A DNA stretch of 64,000 nucleotides from Trichoplusia ni. Its lineage: Eukaryota; Arthropoda; Insecta; Lepidoptera; Noctuidae. Shown here piece by piece: positions 1 to 13,118 of the stretch. The stretch lies in assembly GCF_003590095.1 (NCBI RefSeq), contig NC_039481.1, positions 4,402,001-4,466,000 of the forward strand. The letters run 5' to 3'. The first letter of the stretch is position 1, and the number at the start of each line of letters is the position of its first letter. Made by a program: the position numbers and the translations under genes. Under the pieces are notes generated by a model that was not told the DNA's origin, made no database searches, and saw only the letters and a list, made by a program, of their open reading frames with translations.

Positions 1-638
1 TTTAATCACATAAATTACAGCGTATTTGGGACACAAAAAAGTAAGTTTTCACCAAATTTCGTTACAAAAATAAATTTTTGTAAAAGATAAAAATAAAAAA
101 CCACAATCTTGGTTTTTTAGATTTTTCACATAAATTTTGAGGTTATGTGAAAAAAATGTAAACACAAAAGTTTTAGATCTTTTTCTTTTAGAACTTTGCC
201 ATTTGACTTTTTTCGATACGAATTTTAGTTTTGCCGGAAATCGATAAAAACCGTTTTTTACTCTTCAAACGTCACTCCCACCCCCTTCCCGACCTCAGAT
301 CACCCGTAAATTATTTTTCCTTTCATTTTTATAATATTCCCCTCCTTTTCTAATGGGTTTCATCCTACTATTTTTTTTTTTGGTTTTAAAAATTATCGAC
401 CCTGGTCTACAAGTATAGATACGAAAAATATATATCACAACGTTTGAAAAGTGCGACAAGCAAAATTAAACTGTAAGATCATATCCACAATGATTTTTAT
501 TCCATGTTTACAAGTCGCTCGGTAAATGCAACAATGGCGCCGCTGGGCGGTAAGATGTCACGTACGCTCGTGGTTATACTATTTTCAAACTAATGTCTAT
601 GATAAAGAGTGCATATTGCATTGTCTTAGGTTGGAGTG

Positions 639-678
639 GGTTACCCTGTTACAGTGTTACAGGGTAGTAAAGGGTAAC
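639..678. repeat. Short nested inverted repeat
   Basis: GTTACCC near 639 pairs with GGGTAAC near 672-678, and an inner CCTGT pairs with ACAGG, giving an imperfect nested stem. A related GGGTTACAG motif follows near 692. It looks like a decayed transposon end or a local palindrome. No function is assigned. Confidence 0.4.
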
Positions 679-1815
679 ATGTTCGGAACAGGGTTACAGT
701 AATCCGTTCGAAGGTGTAACATATGTCATAGGGTTTTTTCTTGAAGCGCTTAAAAAAACCCCTTCAAAAACCCTTTCAATGAGTATCCGGCCGGTCCCTG
801 AATGGGATACACTAACTGAAACCAATGTAACTGCAGGTCAATTGGTTTAGGTGCTTTACGTAGGTTTGTCCACGAATTGTGTTATCAAAGCTTAGACCTA
901 ATTAAATCAACAATACATCAACATACACCTTTTACACCAAGTCTTAAGTAGCTAACTAAACAACAGGAGTATTTCTGAGTTTCAACTGATATAGTTTAAT
1001 TATAAAGATTAAACTATTGTAATCACTGATTTTGTTGAAACTAATACAAATAGATCTTGAACTATCCTGACATTTTGAACAATGCATACATTGTAGTAAT
1101 ATGTTTTGTCTAGACCTCGATTGTATTTGTATACATTACACATGCATGTTAGTACTCGTACTTAACACCTATTTTAATATTACTGTATGAATGTATTAAT
1201 GCGATGCCTAATTTTAATACAATGGTGCGGAAAACTTAACGCGCTTAAATTTCTATTTACATTTAATTCCATTTTTAACGAATTATTTATAGATTTTTTA
1301 CGAAAAGATGATTTTTTTAAAGTTGATAGTAATTTTCCATAGTCTTATTGTCTCGTCCCTTCTTAACTTAGATCTCTGGTTGATAAAAATATGTTTACAG
1401 TAGATACATGCAAAATTATCTGCAAGATATCTCAAAGTATCTTTAAGTCAAATTTTACGCAATAAATATGTAAAATACTGAGAATCGTAATCCTTATCTT
1501 ATTAAGGTTAAGATCTTTTCTGAAAACAACAATGAAATTATTGTATTAATCTATATATATTATACCGTTGTTTGGAATAAAGATATAACACATTGGTTCA
1601 TTGCTGCGCTTATAAAGTAAAATACAACGAAATTGTTTTTTCTTTTACATCACTACTTGAAACGGAAAAGTATAATGACATTAAACAATACCGATACCGA
1701 TAGTAAAACTACAAACGAAAAGCGCGTGCGACCGAGTTGAGTGCTTACAAAAATATACCATGACATCATGGTGTGTGAACGAGACGGCTTGCCTTCTCGC
1801 TCGCACTGGCACGCT

Positions 1816-1823
1816 TATAAATA
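1816..1823 (+). promoter_or_regulatory. Possible TATA box
   Basis: TATAAATA lies in a slightly GC-richer block (about 1,715-1,860), with a CATTC-type initiator-like site about 30 bases downstream. I can assign no transcript or coding exon to it, so this may be chance in AT-rich DNA. Confidence 0.2.
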
Positions 1824-3351
1824 CACGAGTGCATTTACTCCATTCGTGTTCGATTATGTATGTAGGTACGTTCGATTTGGCAGCCGACATCAAATAACGA
1901 TTAAGAGATGGCTTAACAAAACAAGGTCGATGAAAATGACTGAAGTTATTTACAACATTAAAGTAGTCGTAGCTACATAACATAAATGGTCATGCCCCAT
2001 TTCCGGACGGATAGCGGTGTTTACGACTCCTTGTTGTTTTGTTCAGCTATGAAGTGTGAGATCATATATGCCAAATTAGACATTATATTATAATGAATGA
2101 CTTAAAAAATTGCGTTGTTTGTTACTGCGCCGCAAAATTACTTTTTATGATGTTCTTGTTTTGACAAAGACCACATTAGGAGGTTCAGTCACTTAATAAG
2201 TACTTACAGGTATGACACAAAGTAATTTTATTTCATATGAAAAACTGGAAATACCTGTAAGTAAAATAAACGTCCCTTAATATATAATCAGTTAATTTAA
2301 AGTTTGAAAGGAAACAACACATACAAAAATCAGTATAACTCGATGGCGAAGATTGCTAACAAAAAACTAGTCAAAATGAAAACATAAAAAGCTGACTAAA
2401 CAGAGCTATGGCGTCTGACGTCATTCTAAGTTGATGACCTGGGTTAATAATGTCAGGAGTTCATACACGTGTTTGAATAAAATATATTAGGAGTTACTTA
2501 CAACCAGCAACACAATTATGTAATTCTAACTAAGTCTGTTTTTCCTAATAAATAAATTTATTTAATTACAATAATAAAGAGCGTTTCTCTTACGTCATAG
2601 GCACCCAAAAGGGGAATAATATTATTTCCCTTTAGGTCACGATTATTTAATATTGTTAAGAAATACATGACAAATGGCGATGATCTCATGCCTAAATTCT
2701 GTGTTTATATTTCCATTAAGTATACGTACTGCAGCCAAAAATATCAAACTAGAAATGCTAATGAGATTTTTATTGAGTTTTTATCATTGAAGAATAAGAT
2801 TAAAATTGAACGAAGCAAAATATTAAAGTGGGACATGTGCATGAAACAGAATTAAATAAAAGAGTCTCTAGCATGACAATGGAGCTAAAACAAAAAGCTC
2901 TCACTGCTCAAGGATGACGACACACAAATAAAAATGTCATTGTCGGCATATCCATCACTTCGCAAGAACATCTGTGTGTTCACAAAAAATAATACATAAT
3001 CAGCGTCTAAATCAACAATTGGTGTAGAAGCGTAATTAACGACATCACCTCAACCCCACAACCTGGGCAAACAAGTTACCATGATGTCATTCTGATGTTG
3101 TTGACCTAACTAAAAGACGAGTCTGTTTCTCTGCGGTGCGGCATGATTTGTAGCTACAAATTTTTCAAAAGCTAATGAAGTGCGTGATTTTATCGCAAAA
3201 ACAATGAGGCACAATATTTATGACATAATTTTATAAACGATTAGTATTGTTGTTACATCTGCCGCATGGCGGTTTATTTGTCCAGATGTTTTACTATTAA
3301 CTTTTAAGTACGGTTAAGTACCCAAGTCAATTTTAGAGTATAGTTGCTTAC

Positions 3352-3692
3352 CTGGCTACTGTTCCCTTCCATTTGATAAGGGTGTTAGATCTGTTTGTAG
3401 CTTGATCCTCGATGACGTCATGTTTTATCTGTTGGGGTGGCTCGAAGGCTTTAGGATGCAGAGTTGGGGTGCAGGCGAGCGGTAAAGGCTCCATTCGGCA
3501 GGCGATAGCTGCCCGTTTAGGCGGCGTGGCGCGTGGATAAGTGTGGTGCCGAGCACTGCTGACCGCGGCTGGCTCGCCTCGCCTTTGCTTCGGTAGTGTC
3601 CCGGCACATAACGCACTAGCTGCATTTTTCAGATGTGATCGGAATCTGTTATTATTGCTCGTAACACTCAACACTCCACCCTCCATCTTCAT
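3352..3692 (-). CDS. Candidate first coding exon, unknown protein
   Basis: On the minus strand an ATG at 3,692 opens a frame of 113 codons plus two bases, ending exactly at a strong donor (CAG|GTAAGC at 3,351-3,346). The product would be basic and rich in Pro, Ala and Arg, starting MKMEGGVLSVTSNNN and reaching a KWKGTVA end; no domain is recognised. The block is clearly GC-richer than its surroundings (about 3,430-3,610). A second minus-strand frame inside it (3,425-3,625) is also open and protein-like, so the reading frame is uncertain. No partner exon was found at lower coordinates. It could instead be a 5' UTR or promoter island. Confidence 0.3.
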
Positions 3693-6600
3693 CTCTTTCA
3701 CCACACAAATTTCACAACACTGAATGTATGTTTGAATCCATGTTGACTTTTTACCACTGTTTCTTTTTTGACAATATCACCTTATAGTAAAAATTAGTTT
3801 TAATCTTGCTAAAAATGTTTCTTTACTAGGTTCAGTCCAATCCATTCCTTTGATTTTTTTATTATAAATCTGCAGATCAGACCGGTCAGGAATTAAAATA
3901 CTATATTATACGGGCAAATAATTGGGTATAATTTATTGGCTTGTCATAAACTCCTAGAAATAATTTGTTATGGTGGTACAAGTTACTATTTTTTAAGATA
4001 TTATTCATTGTCGAAACATTTAAACTAGGTTTTGTATGACATTTCGAGGTTTTATTGCGTATTGTATGTAAATGTAGAATTCTTCGGAATAAAACAGTAA
4101 CAGAATTTCTAAAGCACGTTTTCTGTCCTTTGTCAAAATTCGTACGTGTGGCATAAACAATAAATCACGCAAGGTGTATAAATAAACTGATCAAGTTAAC
4201 ATTTCTCACGCGGACGATCAGGTGCGAAGCTCTTATTTAAATTTAAAATAATAGAGGTGAATATCTATTTTTGCAAGTCATCTGAGGACTACGTCATCTT
4301 AGTTCATTACCTTGTAAATCTTGACCTTAATCTATTAAAGCTAAAAGGTACTGCAATTAAGTCTATTCCGATGACTAAATATGATTTTATTTATGTTCCT
4401 AACCACCTACAACTAGAGAATGGTAGAGCGAATTAATTTTCTAGCAAAATTAGTAGCGTTGTTGCGGTCTACTTGGCGAGATGCATGCTTGACTGCATTG
4501 CGACATTTACGGCATTGGCTTAGTATAACAAGCGCTGCAAATCTTTTCTGGCACTTGTAAATATATTTACGATCAAGGAAACCAACGTTAAATTGTATTG
4601 TTTGTAAAGAATTTACGGTGTTTTCTTCCGCTATTATAATATGTGTAGGTACTTGCCAAGAATGATTTGACTGCAAGAATTTTCTGCGGTAAGGTCAGAA
4701 CCTTTTTAAGTTATGAAAGGAACGCGGTGTTGCGGAAGGCTTTGTCGTCGGTCCGTTGTGCCGCAGGGAGGGGGAGCGGGGCAAGTCGTGGGCGCGCTGA
4801 CATCACCGCCGGAGCCAGCCGATCTTACATCACCGTCGACTGCCTCCCACCGGGGACCGCCTGCGCGCCCGCACACCTCCCCTCCATAATTCCTTTAAAC
4901 TTATTGAAAATCGATCGTCGCATGCGCATACGAACTGTACTTTTATTTTCGACTGCACCAATTGAATATCAAGTACAAAAGGATTGCATAATTATTTTTT
5001 CTAAAAAGAATCCCAGAGATTTTTTTAATTCAACGAACATTCCTAAATGTATGTTTCTATACTTTTCTAACCGCTTTAAATAAAGCAGCTTCAGGGGGTA
5101 AAGCGGCCCCTATATAGATATCCATAGATGGTAATATGAATAAAGTCCTCATTATGGATATAAAACACTTGCATCACTCTTTATACTACAATAAATAGCA
5201 AGAAAAAATATCAGCTGATATTGATTCGAACAGTAGTAAACATCTTACAAGGAGAGCTAACAAGATTAAATTTAAGCCACAGAAACTCAAAAGAAATAAA
5301 CGCATTATTTCTAACTAATATTAATTATAAAATATCAGTAGGTATCGTGTAACACTACCAGACAAAAAAAAACAACTACTCTATGAATCACCAACAAATA
5401 TACAGAGGCAAACAAGGAAGATCTACTGGCCTATTAAAAAATTACAGCGTAAAATCGATTAATATTGCTCTAAGACTCGAGATCAAGGCTAACATCGCCC
5501 ACGATTATTAATTAATAATTAATTGTACAGCATTTTCAATTTGACTCAGTTATAACCTTTATTAGTCAATGCTCATTCAATAACTGAGTTAAAACAATAG
5601 AGCGATTAGATTACGTAATGTTGCATTTCACAGAAATTATTGAAATTATAGAAATAATACTTTCTAATTTAATTGTATGTGTTCCAAAGCAGTTTTTTAT
5701 TTTAATTTAATCCTTGATTTGGGAAGCGATCAGATTTTCTGGCTTTATAAGATAATGTCTCATAATCAAAAGAGTCTTAAGAAATGCTTTTGAACGAAGC
5801 AATAATAATGTTTTAACGACATCATCAAAGGAGTATCAACGTTAAAAAAATAATAAAATAGAACGAAATAAACCTGCATTGTATGTATGTGAACCCTAAT
5901 CATTATTTACGAGCATGTATTAACAGTGTAGTGAGCTAATCGTACACTATTAGAGGTGATACGATTACTACTATGATCGTATCGGAATCAATGTATCCTT
6001 TGATCACGGATGTAAACGAATGCTTTGTGACAATTTGTTATATTGTAAAGGTCCGTTGAAACGTAAAGCGCTACGCATCCGACATTTCCCACGGCAATGA
6101 TGTCAAATTGGTTTATCAATCACTGCGGGACGGATGCGGTGCGGAGCGGGCTGGCCGCCGTACGTGGGTGGTGTGTTTTGTAGTGCGTACAAGCTGTTGA
6201 ATTCATGACGCGATGTTAATCGACCGGCGGCGGTGGGATGCGCACAGCCATTTGATACAGACGAAAAGATACTCACTTTTTACTTAACCTCTTTCCAAGT
6301 ATAAGAAACTTAACATCAACAATTAATTGCATCATTAATCAAATACATCGCACGAGCTTAATATTTGAAGTCATTTCTAAACCGTTAGGTGTTAACAATT
6401 GTTATAATAGCTTAAACAGGTTTAACGGCATCTTGTGGTGCGCACACGGACGTGGCTACAGTAATTTGAGAACGTTGTGCCGACTTGTTGCGGAAGAGGC
6501 TAAGTATTGTCCATTGATCGCTAACAATAGAGGCCCGAGGTCAGACTTTAGTGGCACATCGATTGTGTTCTCATCTAGAGAACGGGTTCAGAACATCCTC

Positions 6601-8370
6601 GCAGTCTTTGTACAATAATAGCTGCTAACAAGCGGATGAAAAGTCCGTGTATCTCAATTCGTACTACTAAGGATATAATAAAATACTAGGCTGAACGAAT
6701 CACAAACCGGATTAAGGCAGTTAAAACAAAAGTGCAATCTATTATTCTCACCCTCAACGTATGCAGCGTGACCGAAAGCTTTTGGCTTAAGTATTAAAAC
6801 ACTGTAAATATCCAACCAAACATGATCAACCGACTGAACCCTATCGTTACTGTATCTATTTTATTTAGAACGTTGCAACAAAGTCTGAAGCCTTCCTAAA
6901 TGTTCCTGATGACAGCCAACATGCGTTAACCACGTGGATGAGGAGTGTGCATAGGTGTGAACCAAAATGTAGCGGTACTTGGAATACTCACTAGCGCAAT
7001 AGACGCCATACATTTACAAATACCACTGAATCTCACTCTATCTAAGTAAATGTATTATACTTTTGAATTATAAAAACTTTGAAAGAAGTGATAAAATTGG
7101 TCAAGAGCTCCGAACAAATAGGCTAAAGAAAAAGAAATCGGTTGGGAGACAAGAAAAAAATCCTTTTCCATTTTTAAGCGTTATATGTAAGCTTTAATGC
7201 AAGCTATTCATTTAAAATCGTAGGCTCTATTGCTTAGTCGAGAATTTGCCAGTATAATGTTTTTGTTAGTCTCTATGAGATTGAAAACAAGATGACCAAC
7301 CCAAGCGAGAAACCTTTTATAGATCAAAATCAATAACTTTCACTGGCAGTTTCTGAAGACGACTCATTCAGATGTTTATTACCTCAGCGTTCAGTTTTAG
7401 GTGTTCGACCTCTGCATGGCAAATAGAGAGCGTATCTCACACGGTGCTTCTCAAAATAGAATGCTCAGTATTCCGGATTCTATAGCCATATGAGGTATTC
7501 CTATTAGTCATGAACATAATTATGTGGTTCGACTTAATTATTTTATTCTAAGCAAAAAATTAGCTTTCTAGTGCCTATTGCATAATTTTTATTGCTATGA
7601 TTTTTTAAGTCCTCCATTTACTACTTAATAAAAAAAATAAGTAGGAAACCGCTGAGTAGACGCGGGACTGTAATCATATTAAAATTCATAGCAATTTGGT
7701 GATCCTGATACTGTTAGGACTCGTGAAGAACTAATTAATAATTATCTTATCTTATAAACGTGTTTTGCGTATTAAGGATTGAAAGTTTCTAATTCAAAAT
7801 GATTTCAAGGTGACAAATGTGACAATATGATATAATATTTATGTACCTACATCAATTAATAAGTTTATACGCTTTCAGTATTATATAGTCGCTTGAATAG
7901 AGTTTTAAATCAAAGTAGCCATTTTATATTTTAATATTACAAACCAGTACATGAGCAATGTTAACAAAAAACAGCCACATGACCAATGAAGTCATCGTTG
8001 CCAACACTCGTCATCAAAGCGACCAACTTAGAAATGACCGTTGTAAATCAAAATTTATGAAGTTATACTGATTTTTTTTCTGTCTATTATTAAATAATTT
8101 TATTATTCTTCTAGCCGCAATGCGTTAGAATTATATTTGTTCAACATCACCTGAGAAAAGTATGTCATCGTTGTTAATAAATTAAATAACATTAATAGTA
8201 CTACAAGAATAAACTGTCCAGGCTTGCTATAAAAAAAGGAAATGTACACTTCAGAATGTCAAGTGATATAGTACGGCTATTTTTTTTATCCAAATTAATA
8301 ACATTTTACAGAAAAAGAACACCAAGTTGTAAAAGAGATCTTTGGCGAAACTAGCGCTTTTATATCGAAC
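3693..8370. other. Non-coding stretch with two GC patches
   Basis: This is mostly AT-rich with no supported exon. GC-rich patches at about 4,720-4,890 and 6,110-6,260 stand out. Both contain CpG dinucleotides and short open frames on either strand, but none is bounded by good splice sites and also protein-like. They could be promoters, untranslated exons or decayed repeats. Confidence 0.4.
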
Positions 8371-8591
8371 CTAGCTTTTCGCCCGCGGCTTCGCCCGCGT
8401 CGCGGTTGGTTATATCGCGTTTCCAAGAGAACTCTTCAAAAGACCGGGATAAAAACTATCCTATGTTCTTTCTCAAGGTCAACTCTATCTCTGTACCAAA
8501 TATCTTTAAAATCAGTTCAGTGGCTTAGACGTGAAAGCGTAACAGACAGACAGATAGACAGAGTTACTTTCGCCTTTATAATATTAGTAGG
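8371..8591 (+). mobile_element. SINE-like element with RTE-type tail, copy 1
   Basis: The head reads CTAGCTTTTCGCCCGCGGCT. An internal GGGATAAAAACTATCCTATG block follows, then a GTTCAGTGGCTTAGACGTGAAAGCGT-like stretch with repeated ACAGACAG, and the end reads TTTCGCCTTTATAATATTAG. This head-to-tail order is typical of abundant short interspersed elements in Lepidoptera whose 3' end matches RTE-type LINEs (family knowledge). Copies at 12,439 and 12,799 share its middle and tail. No coding capacity. Confidence 0.75.
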
Positions 8592-11280
8592 GAAGTAAGG
8601 ATTACGATACATGTTTCAATTTAGTGATGATGAGTTAATAAATATTTTTTTAAAGAAAAAACGCTTATTTTTATGGATTGTCAGAATATAGAAATTATTA
8701 TAGTAGGTCAGCATAAATTCCGCGAAATTTACAGGTCAATCAACTCACGCGAGTTCTATGATAAAACGTAATTAGATCATTCGCTCGTTATATCACATTG
8801 TACAACGAAATAAATGGCCTCTAAATTGTTATAAATTATATTAAACTTGTGGCGTTCTTCAACAAACATTAATTTTGCAATGTTAAATATTTGTGTAATA
8901 ATAAATGGCTTGGTACTTAGGATAACGACCATCTGAAGATATGTTAACAAAAATTTTGATTGACTTGAGCAATCCAACATCATACTGTATGGGCTACATG
9001 TGCCAACAATTTATGTATGTACATATAACATACCTATATGTATTGTTGGGTATATACGAGGCAAAACGTCTTGTCATTGTACTTATTTACTTATTGAGTA
9101 TGTGTACAGATATATTTACTGTAAACGCTTCTAATGATGTTTCTAGTAGCAATATACAATTACATACAACGATACTTCAGGGTAAAAATAATTAAGTTTT
9201 TGCTATCCAGTAAAATGCAATAATATAAAGGCATTTTTTATTTTTTTATGAGGTTACGTAATTTAGATTTGAAATAATATTTGAACCGCGAAATAAACGT
9301 CATCTAATAAACGCTAGTCATAAAGTAATAAAATTAGTACTTCGTATTCGCGTCAATAGTTTTATTATAATTATGTACTAACATAATGCATTATGTAATA
9401 TATAATGATATATAGAAAACAACATTACTAACAATACTATTAAAATAAAAACAATGCCGCAGTGTTACTTTAGATCAGCAACAAATAATAGGAAACAATT
9501 TCAAACTAATTAAAGACATGAAGCATTATAGACTTTGGTGCTTTGCCAAACTTCAGTAAGCGGAAGTGGAAAGTTGAAACTAAGCATTGCAACAATAAGG
9601 TGCTTTATACATATTTATATTTATACCTACACACATTATAAGGGACCAGCTTCACTTGCACCACCTAATTCTCAGACAAGCCCAACATATTATACCTCAA
9701 CACAAATCGACAGCGCTCATAATACATGAATCGGTAAGTATGCAGTATGCGATACATTACTGACATACATAACACAAGTATGTATCTCGCATTATTTACC
9801 CGTATAAACTAACAGCGATGGCAATTCTCCACCCGTATTAAATTATGTTCATAAATCAGTTTTACACAACATCACTGTAAATAAACTGACATGGTATGTT
9901 GAATAACTAGCGAAGTAAAAACTTGTACGTGATCTAACCGCGTATGTACCACGCGCCGAAGCTGATCGCGCAGCACTGGTGACCGGCGAACGATAGCGAC
10001 ACTCCGACCCTACACCCGGTACCACGAGACCGGCGACGACACACAATAACGTAACAAAATCGTGCACACAGAGTACGGCAGCGTACGCGGCCCCATCGCG
10101 ACTACAACTGATGATACGAGCGACGCTAAACACGCTAAACAGCAGAAGGAACGGGCATTGTTGCCCCGACACCAGACGCTGATAACAACGCCGTGTACGT
10201 ACTACTTTTTCCGCATTCATCTAAATAAAGTTACTGTTCAACCAAATTTTATTGTAATAGAAAAATGCATTACTGTTATATTACAAAATACTAAAATGTA
10301 TATTTTGAAATAGCGAAAACGACTGCCGCAAGGCTAAGTTCAGTAAGCGACTGTTCTACAGTATCGTCCCCGCACTTGGCAACAGTTTTTATCGACTGAA
10401 ATCGATGCGTGGCTTCAAACGTACAGTTAATCAGCCTTAAAAACAAACCTACAAGCTATAGCATCTCACGAAGCTAAAAATTAAGCTTTCATTTCAGAGT
10501 ACACTTCCATCCTACTTCTCCTAGTAATTTTAATTTACTACAAGAAATAAATTAGACAGTAAATAAATCCTGACGTAAACCGTTAAAAGAAAATAATAAT
10601 AATATTCTGCAAATACATCAAGCAGATACGTTACGTAGGTGCGGCAGGGGTTTCGCTAGGCTCTATCCTGGGACCTTTGAACTTAAAGTATAAAAATATT
10701 TTTACCAAGTAGTAACAGCGCATGAACTGATAAAAAAACAGAGATCACTATTTCTCGAAAAGGTGGTAATTGGGTGCCATCACGTATTTACGACGCCATG
10801 TATTTATTTGAGTGTTTTAAACTCCAGTAACATTATGATAATCTCTGCCAAATTTTACACGGATAGATCAAGTAAAAAATAGAGGCCACGCCTATGGCAG
10901 GCGACAGGAGTAACGTGCTTCGTGTTTACACACATGGTTGGGTGTTTACGAAATCAATAAATTCGTTACCATTGATTCATATTATTTCATGATTGAGATT
11001 TAATGAAATACTCAATTTAAGCTTACACAAAGCAACCGATTGTGTTATTAGGAAATTATGGCAGTGTCAGGATTAGTTTATATCTAAAGTAACTTTTACT
11101 TCTAAGTGTTGAATGTGATTTATTATAAAGTTAACTTGGATTTCACCCGCTTTTTTCATTCGTCCCGTTAAATAACTATTAAGAAAACATAAATACTAAG
11201 TTGAATACTAAGTTGTTTTATAATTTTCATAATTCTTTAGTCAGACACGTGAGTTTTATTTTGAGCATGTTTTTTTGCAG
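8592..11280. other. Non-coding stretch with a GC-richer block
   Basis: No supported exon. The block at about 9,930-10,215 is CpG-rich, and its minus strand is open for 123 codons (9,849-10,220), but the translation has no recognisable domain and no splice signals. A promoter or 5' UTR island is as likely as a coding exon. The pyrimidine tract ending at 11,280 is the acceptor of the candidate exon that follows. Confidence 0.4.
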
Positions 11281-11525
11281 AAGAAGTAAACATCAATCAT
11301 GGCTGTCTGCAGAATGCTGATGCATTGCGTGAGGCACCAACACAACATCCGTCGTCGGACAATGACCAAAATAAAGTTGATCGGTTCGCGGCACATCGCG
11401 TGGAGCATGCTGCTATATTTTGGCAAGTCGACCGGTGCGTGTCGCGGGCGCCCGATGGCATCATCGCTGTGGAGGATCGTGACGTCACCTCGCCTTTTCC
11501 AAACGTGGCCGCCAGACGAAAATAG
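11281..11525 (+). CDS. Candidate terminal coding exon, unknown protein
   Basis: A strong acceptor (pyrimidine-rich, TTTTTTGCAG ending at 11,280) is followed by an open frame that needs two bases to complete its first codon and runs 81 codons to TAG at 11,523. The predicted tail is hydrophilic, with segments such as DNDQNKVDRFAAHRVEH and AVEDRDVTSPFPNVAARRK. Composition is GC-richer than the flanks and the codons look coding-like. I recognise no family. The opposite strand is also open across the block, but the acceptor on this strand and the more protein-like sequence favour this frame. Upstream exons were not identified and may lie left of the window. Confidence 0.4.
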
Positions 11526-12438
11526 TCCCCGCCCCGCTGCCGACCGCGGCCCCTCGCCTCGTCACCGACCGAATTAGCGAGCGAAGCGGTCGGCGTTCGA
11601 CAACGGCACCAACCAGCTATGCGGAGCCAACAAAGACAATCCACTAACAAGTTCAGATGGTTACCTGTTGAATGTACAAGCAGGTGCGCATACAGTCCAC
11701 TACTCTTAGAGTTCACAAAGCTTGTATAGAAAATATATTTTCGAAATGGAAAGCACTGTACGGTATTCATAGCACTACGAAATTATTACGCACAACATCA
11801 GAAAGATGCGCATAAAGGTTTATTTACAAATACTTTAAATCCCGCAGCAAAAAATAATATTCAGCTGAAGCTCTTTTTGATAATAAGGCAGTGAATAAAA
11901 ATGTTTATCGTAAGATGTCGTGACTAGTCGATATAGAACTAATTATTGACATTTTCGAAGCCTTGGCTTTATATTACCATTACAAATAGGTGTTGGTAAT
12001 ATTATAAAGGCTTCCTACATCAGAAACTTGTAACATTCATAAAACGTCCTAAGATAATATTACACTTCTTTTTGTTTTTAAATTCATGAGATAGACAGAC
12101 ATCAGCGACAATTTAAATTAAAATATTATTTAATAACGGGGCTTTGAAGATATCATTTCATTGGTTTTCTCACCGAATGTCGTAATTAAAAACAAATTAA
12201 GGTGTTAAAATTATTTAACACTCTATTTTAACAGTCAGAGGTACAGATTTAAGATCAGATAAGAAGTTACAGATCGGTAACACTAAATGAATAGTGTTAT
12301 TAATAGATTTAGAAGTTATACAGACAAACATATGATCATTATTTATGTATTAAGTTATTTTTTCTGAAAGCCTTCCTGCCTTCCAATGAATATTTTATTG
12401 TCAACTTTAAGATTGACATAAACAAGCATAGATATATT
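11526..12438. other. No gene seen
   Basis: A GC-rich flank (to about 11,640) grades into AT-rich sequence. It may hold the 3' UTR of the preceding candidate exon. I see no other feature. Confidence 0.4.
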
Positions 12439-12735
12439 ACTAGCTGTTGCCCGCGACTTCGTCCGCGTGGTTAGAAGATATAAGTTATAATTTATACCTG
12501 CCTTCTATCTATCTTGTAGGATTCAGTCAGCGTTTGCAATGTAAGCGCAAAAAATGTGTTTTTTTACGACCTCACATTAGAAACCTCAAAAATTGTAGCC
12601 TATGTGTTATTCTGATGTATAAGCTATATTGTGGTAAAGTTTCATTCAAATCCATTCAGTAGTTTTTACGTGAAAGAGTAACAAACATCCATACATCCAT
12701 ACTTACAAACTTTCGCCTTTATAATAGAAGTAGGA
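12439..12735 (+). mobile_element. SINE-like element with RTE-type tail, copy 2
   Basis: It begins ACTAGCTGTTGCCCGCGACT and ends CTTTCGCCTTTATAATAGAA. Its internal part contains the TTCATTCAAATCCATTCAGT block and the GTGAAAGAGTAACAAACATC block. It is the same general family as copies 1 and 3. It faces copy 3 in inverted orientation across about 60 bases. Confidence 0.75.
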
Positions 12736-12798
12736 TGTACATAATTTAAAGCAAATGAAGCAAAGACACAAAATTGTAATTATTCTAATGTGTCAAGT

Positions 12799-12961
12799 TT
12801 TGTGTATGGATGTATCTTTCACGCTAAAACCACAGAACAGATTTGGTACACAGATAGTTTATAACCTGGATTTACACATAGGATAGTTTTTATCCCGATT
12901 TTACGTTTTTGTGGTTTCAATTTCGCTTTGTAGTGGGCGGGCTCGCAGGCATCGGCTAGTT
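12799..12961 (-). mobile_element. SINE-like element, copy 3, inverted
   Basis: Read on the minus strand it has an ACTAGCCGATGCCTGCGAGC head, then the shared ATCGGGATAAAAACTATCCT block and a GTGTACCAAATCTGTTCTGT stretch, which matches the internal region of copy 1. The 3' tail is shortened. Together with copy 2 it forms a head-outward inverted pair. Confidence 0.7.
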
Positions 12962-13118
12962 GATAATAATAATATTAAGCATGCAATATGCTTCAGATGA
13001 AATTATTTCTGTGAACGAGACCAAACTCATTTCACTCTAAACAATTAATTGATTATTAGTCACTATATCCATCACCTAAGGTCAAATATCTTCGTTTCAT
13101 CTAACAAGTTGGACAACA

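Larger units (their letters stand above)
1..3351. other. AT-rich non-coding stretch
   Basis: I see no coding-like exon here. Open frames in this stretch are short and AT-driven, without third-position bias or plausible splice sites. It contains a small hairpin cluster near 640-680 and a possible TATA-type core promoter near 1,816; both are listed separately. If the candidate exon at 3,352-3,692 is real, this stretch would be its downstream intron on the minus strand. Confidence 0.5.

Noticed and set aside
1681..1983. Overlapping frames of 79-100 codons on both strands
   Set aside because: Mutual shadows without coding bias; the block looks more like a promoter.
4667..5083. 138-codon plus-strand frame
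   Set aside because: Only its middle part is GC-rich; the ends are AT-rich chance sequence, and no domain or splice site supports it.
9849..10220. 123-codon minus-strand frame
   Set aside because: It lies in a CpG-rich block, but has no domain, no splice sites and an erratic composition; more likely a promoter or UTR island.
11297..11770. 157-codon minus-strand frame opposite the exon at 11,281
   Set aside because: It has no recognisable domain or donor site, and the plus strand has a strong acceptor and more natural protein sequence.
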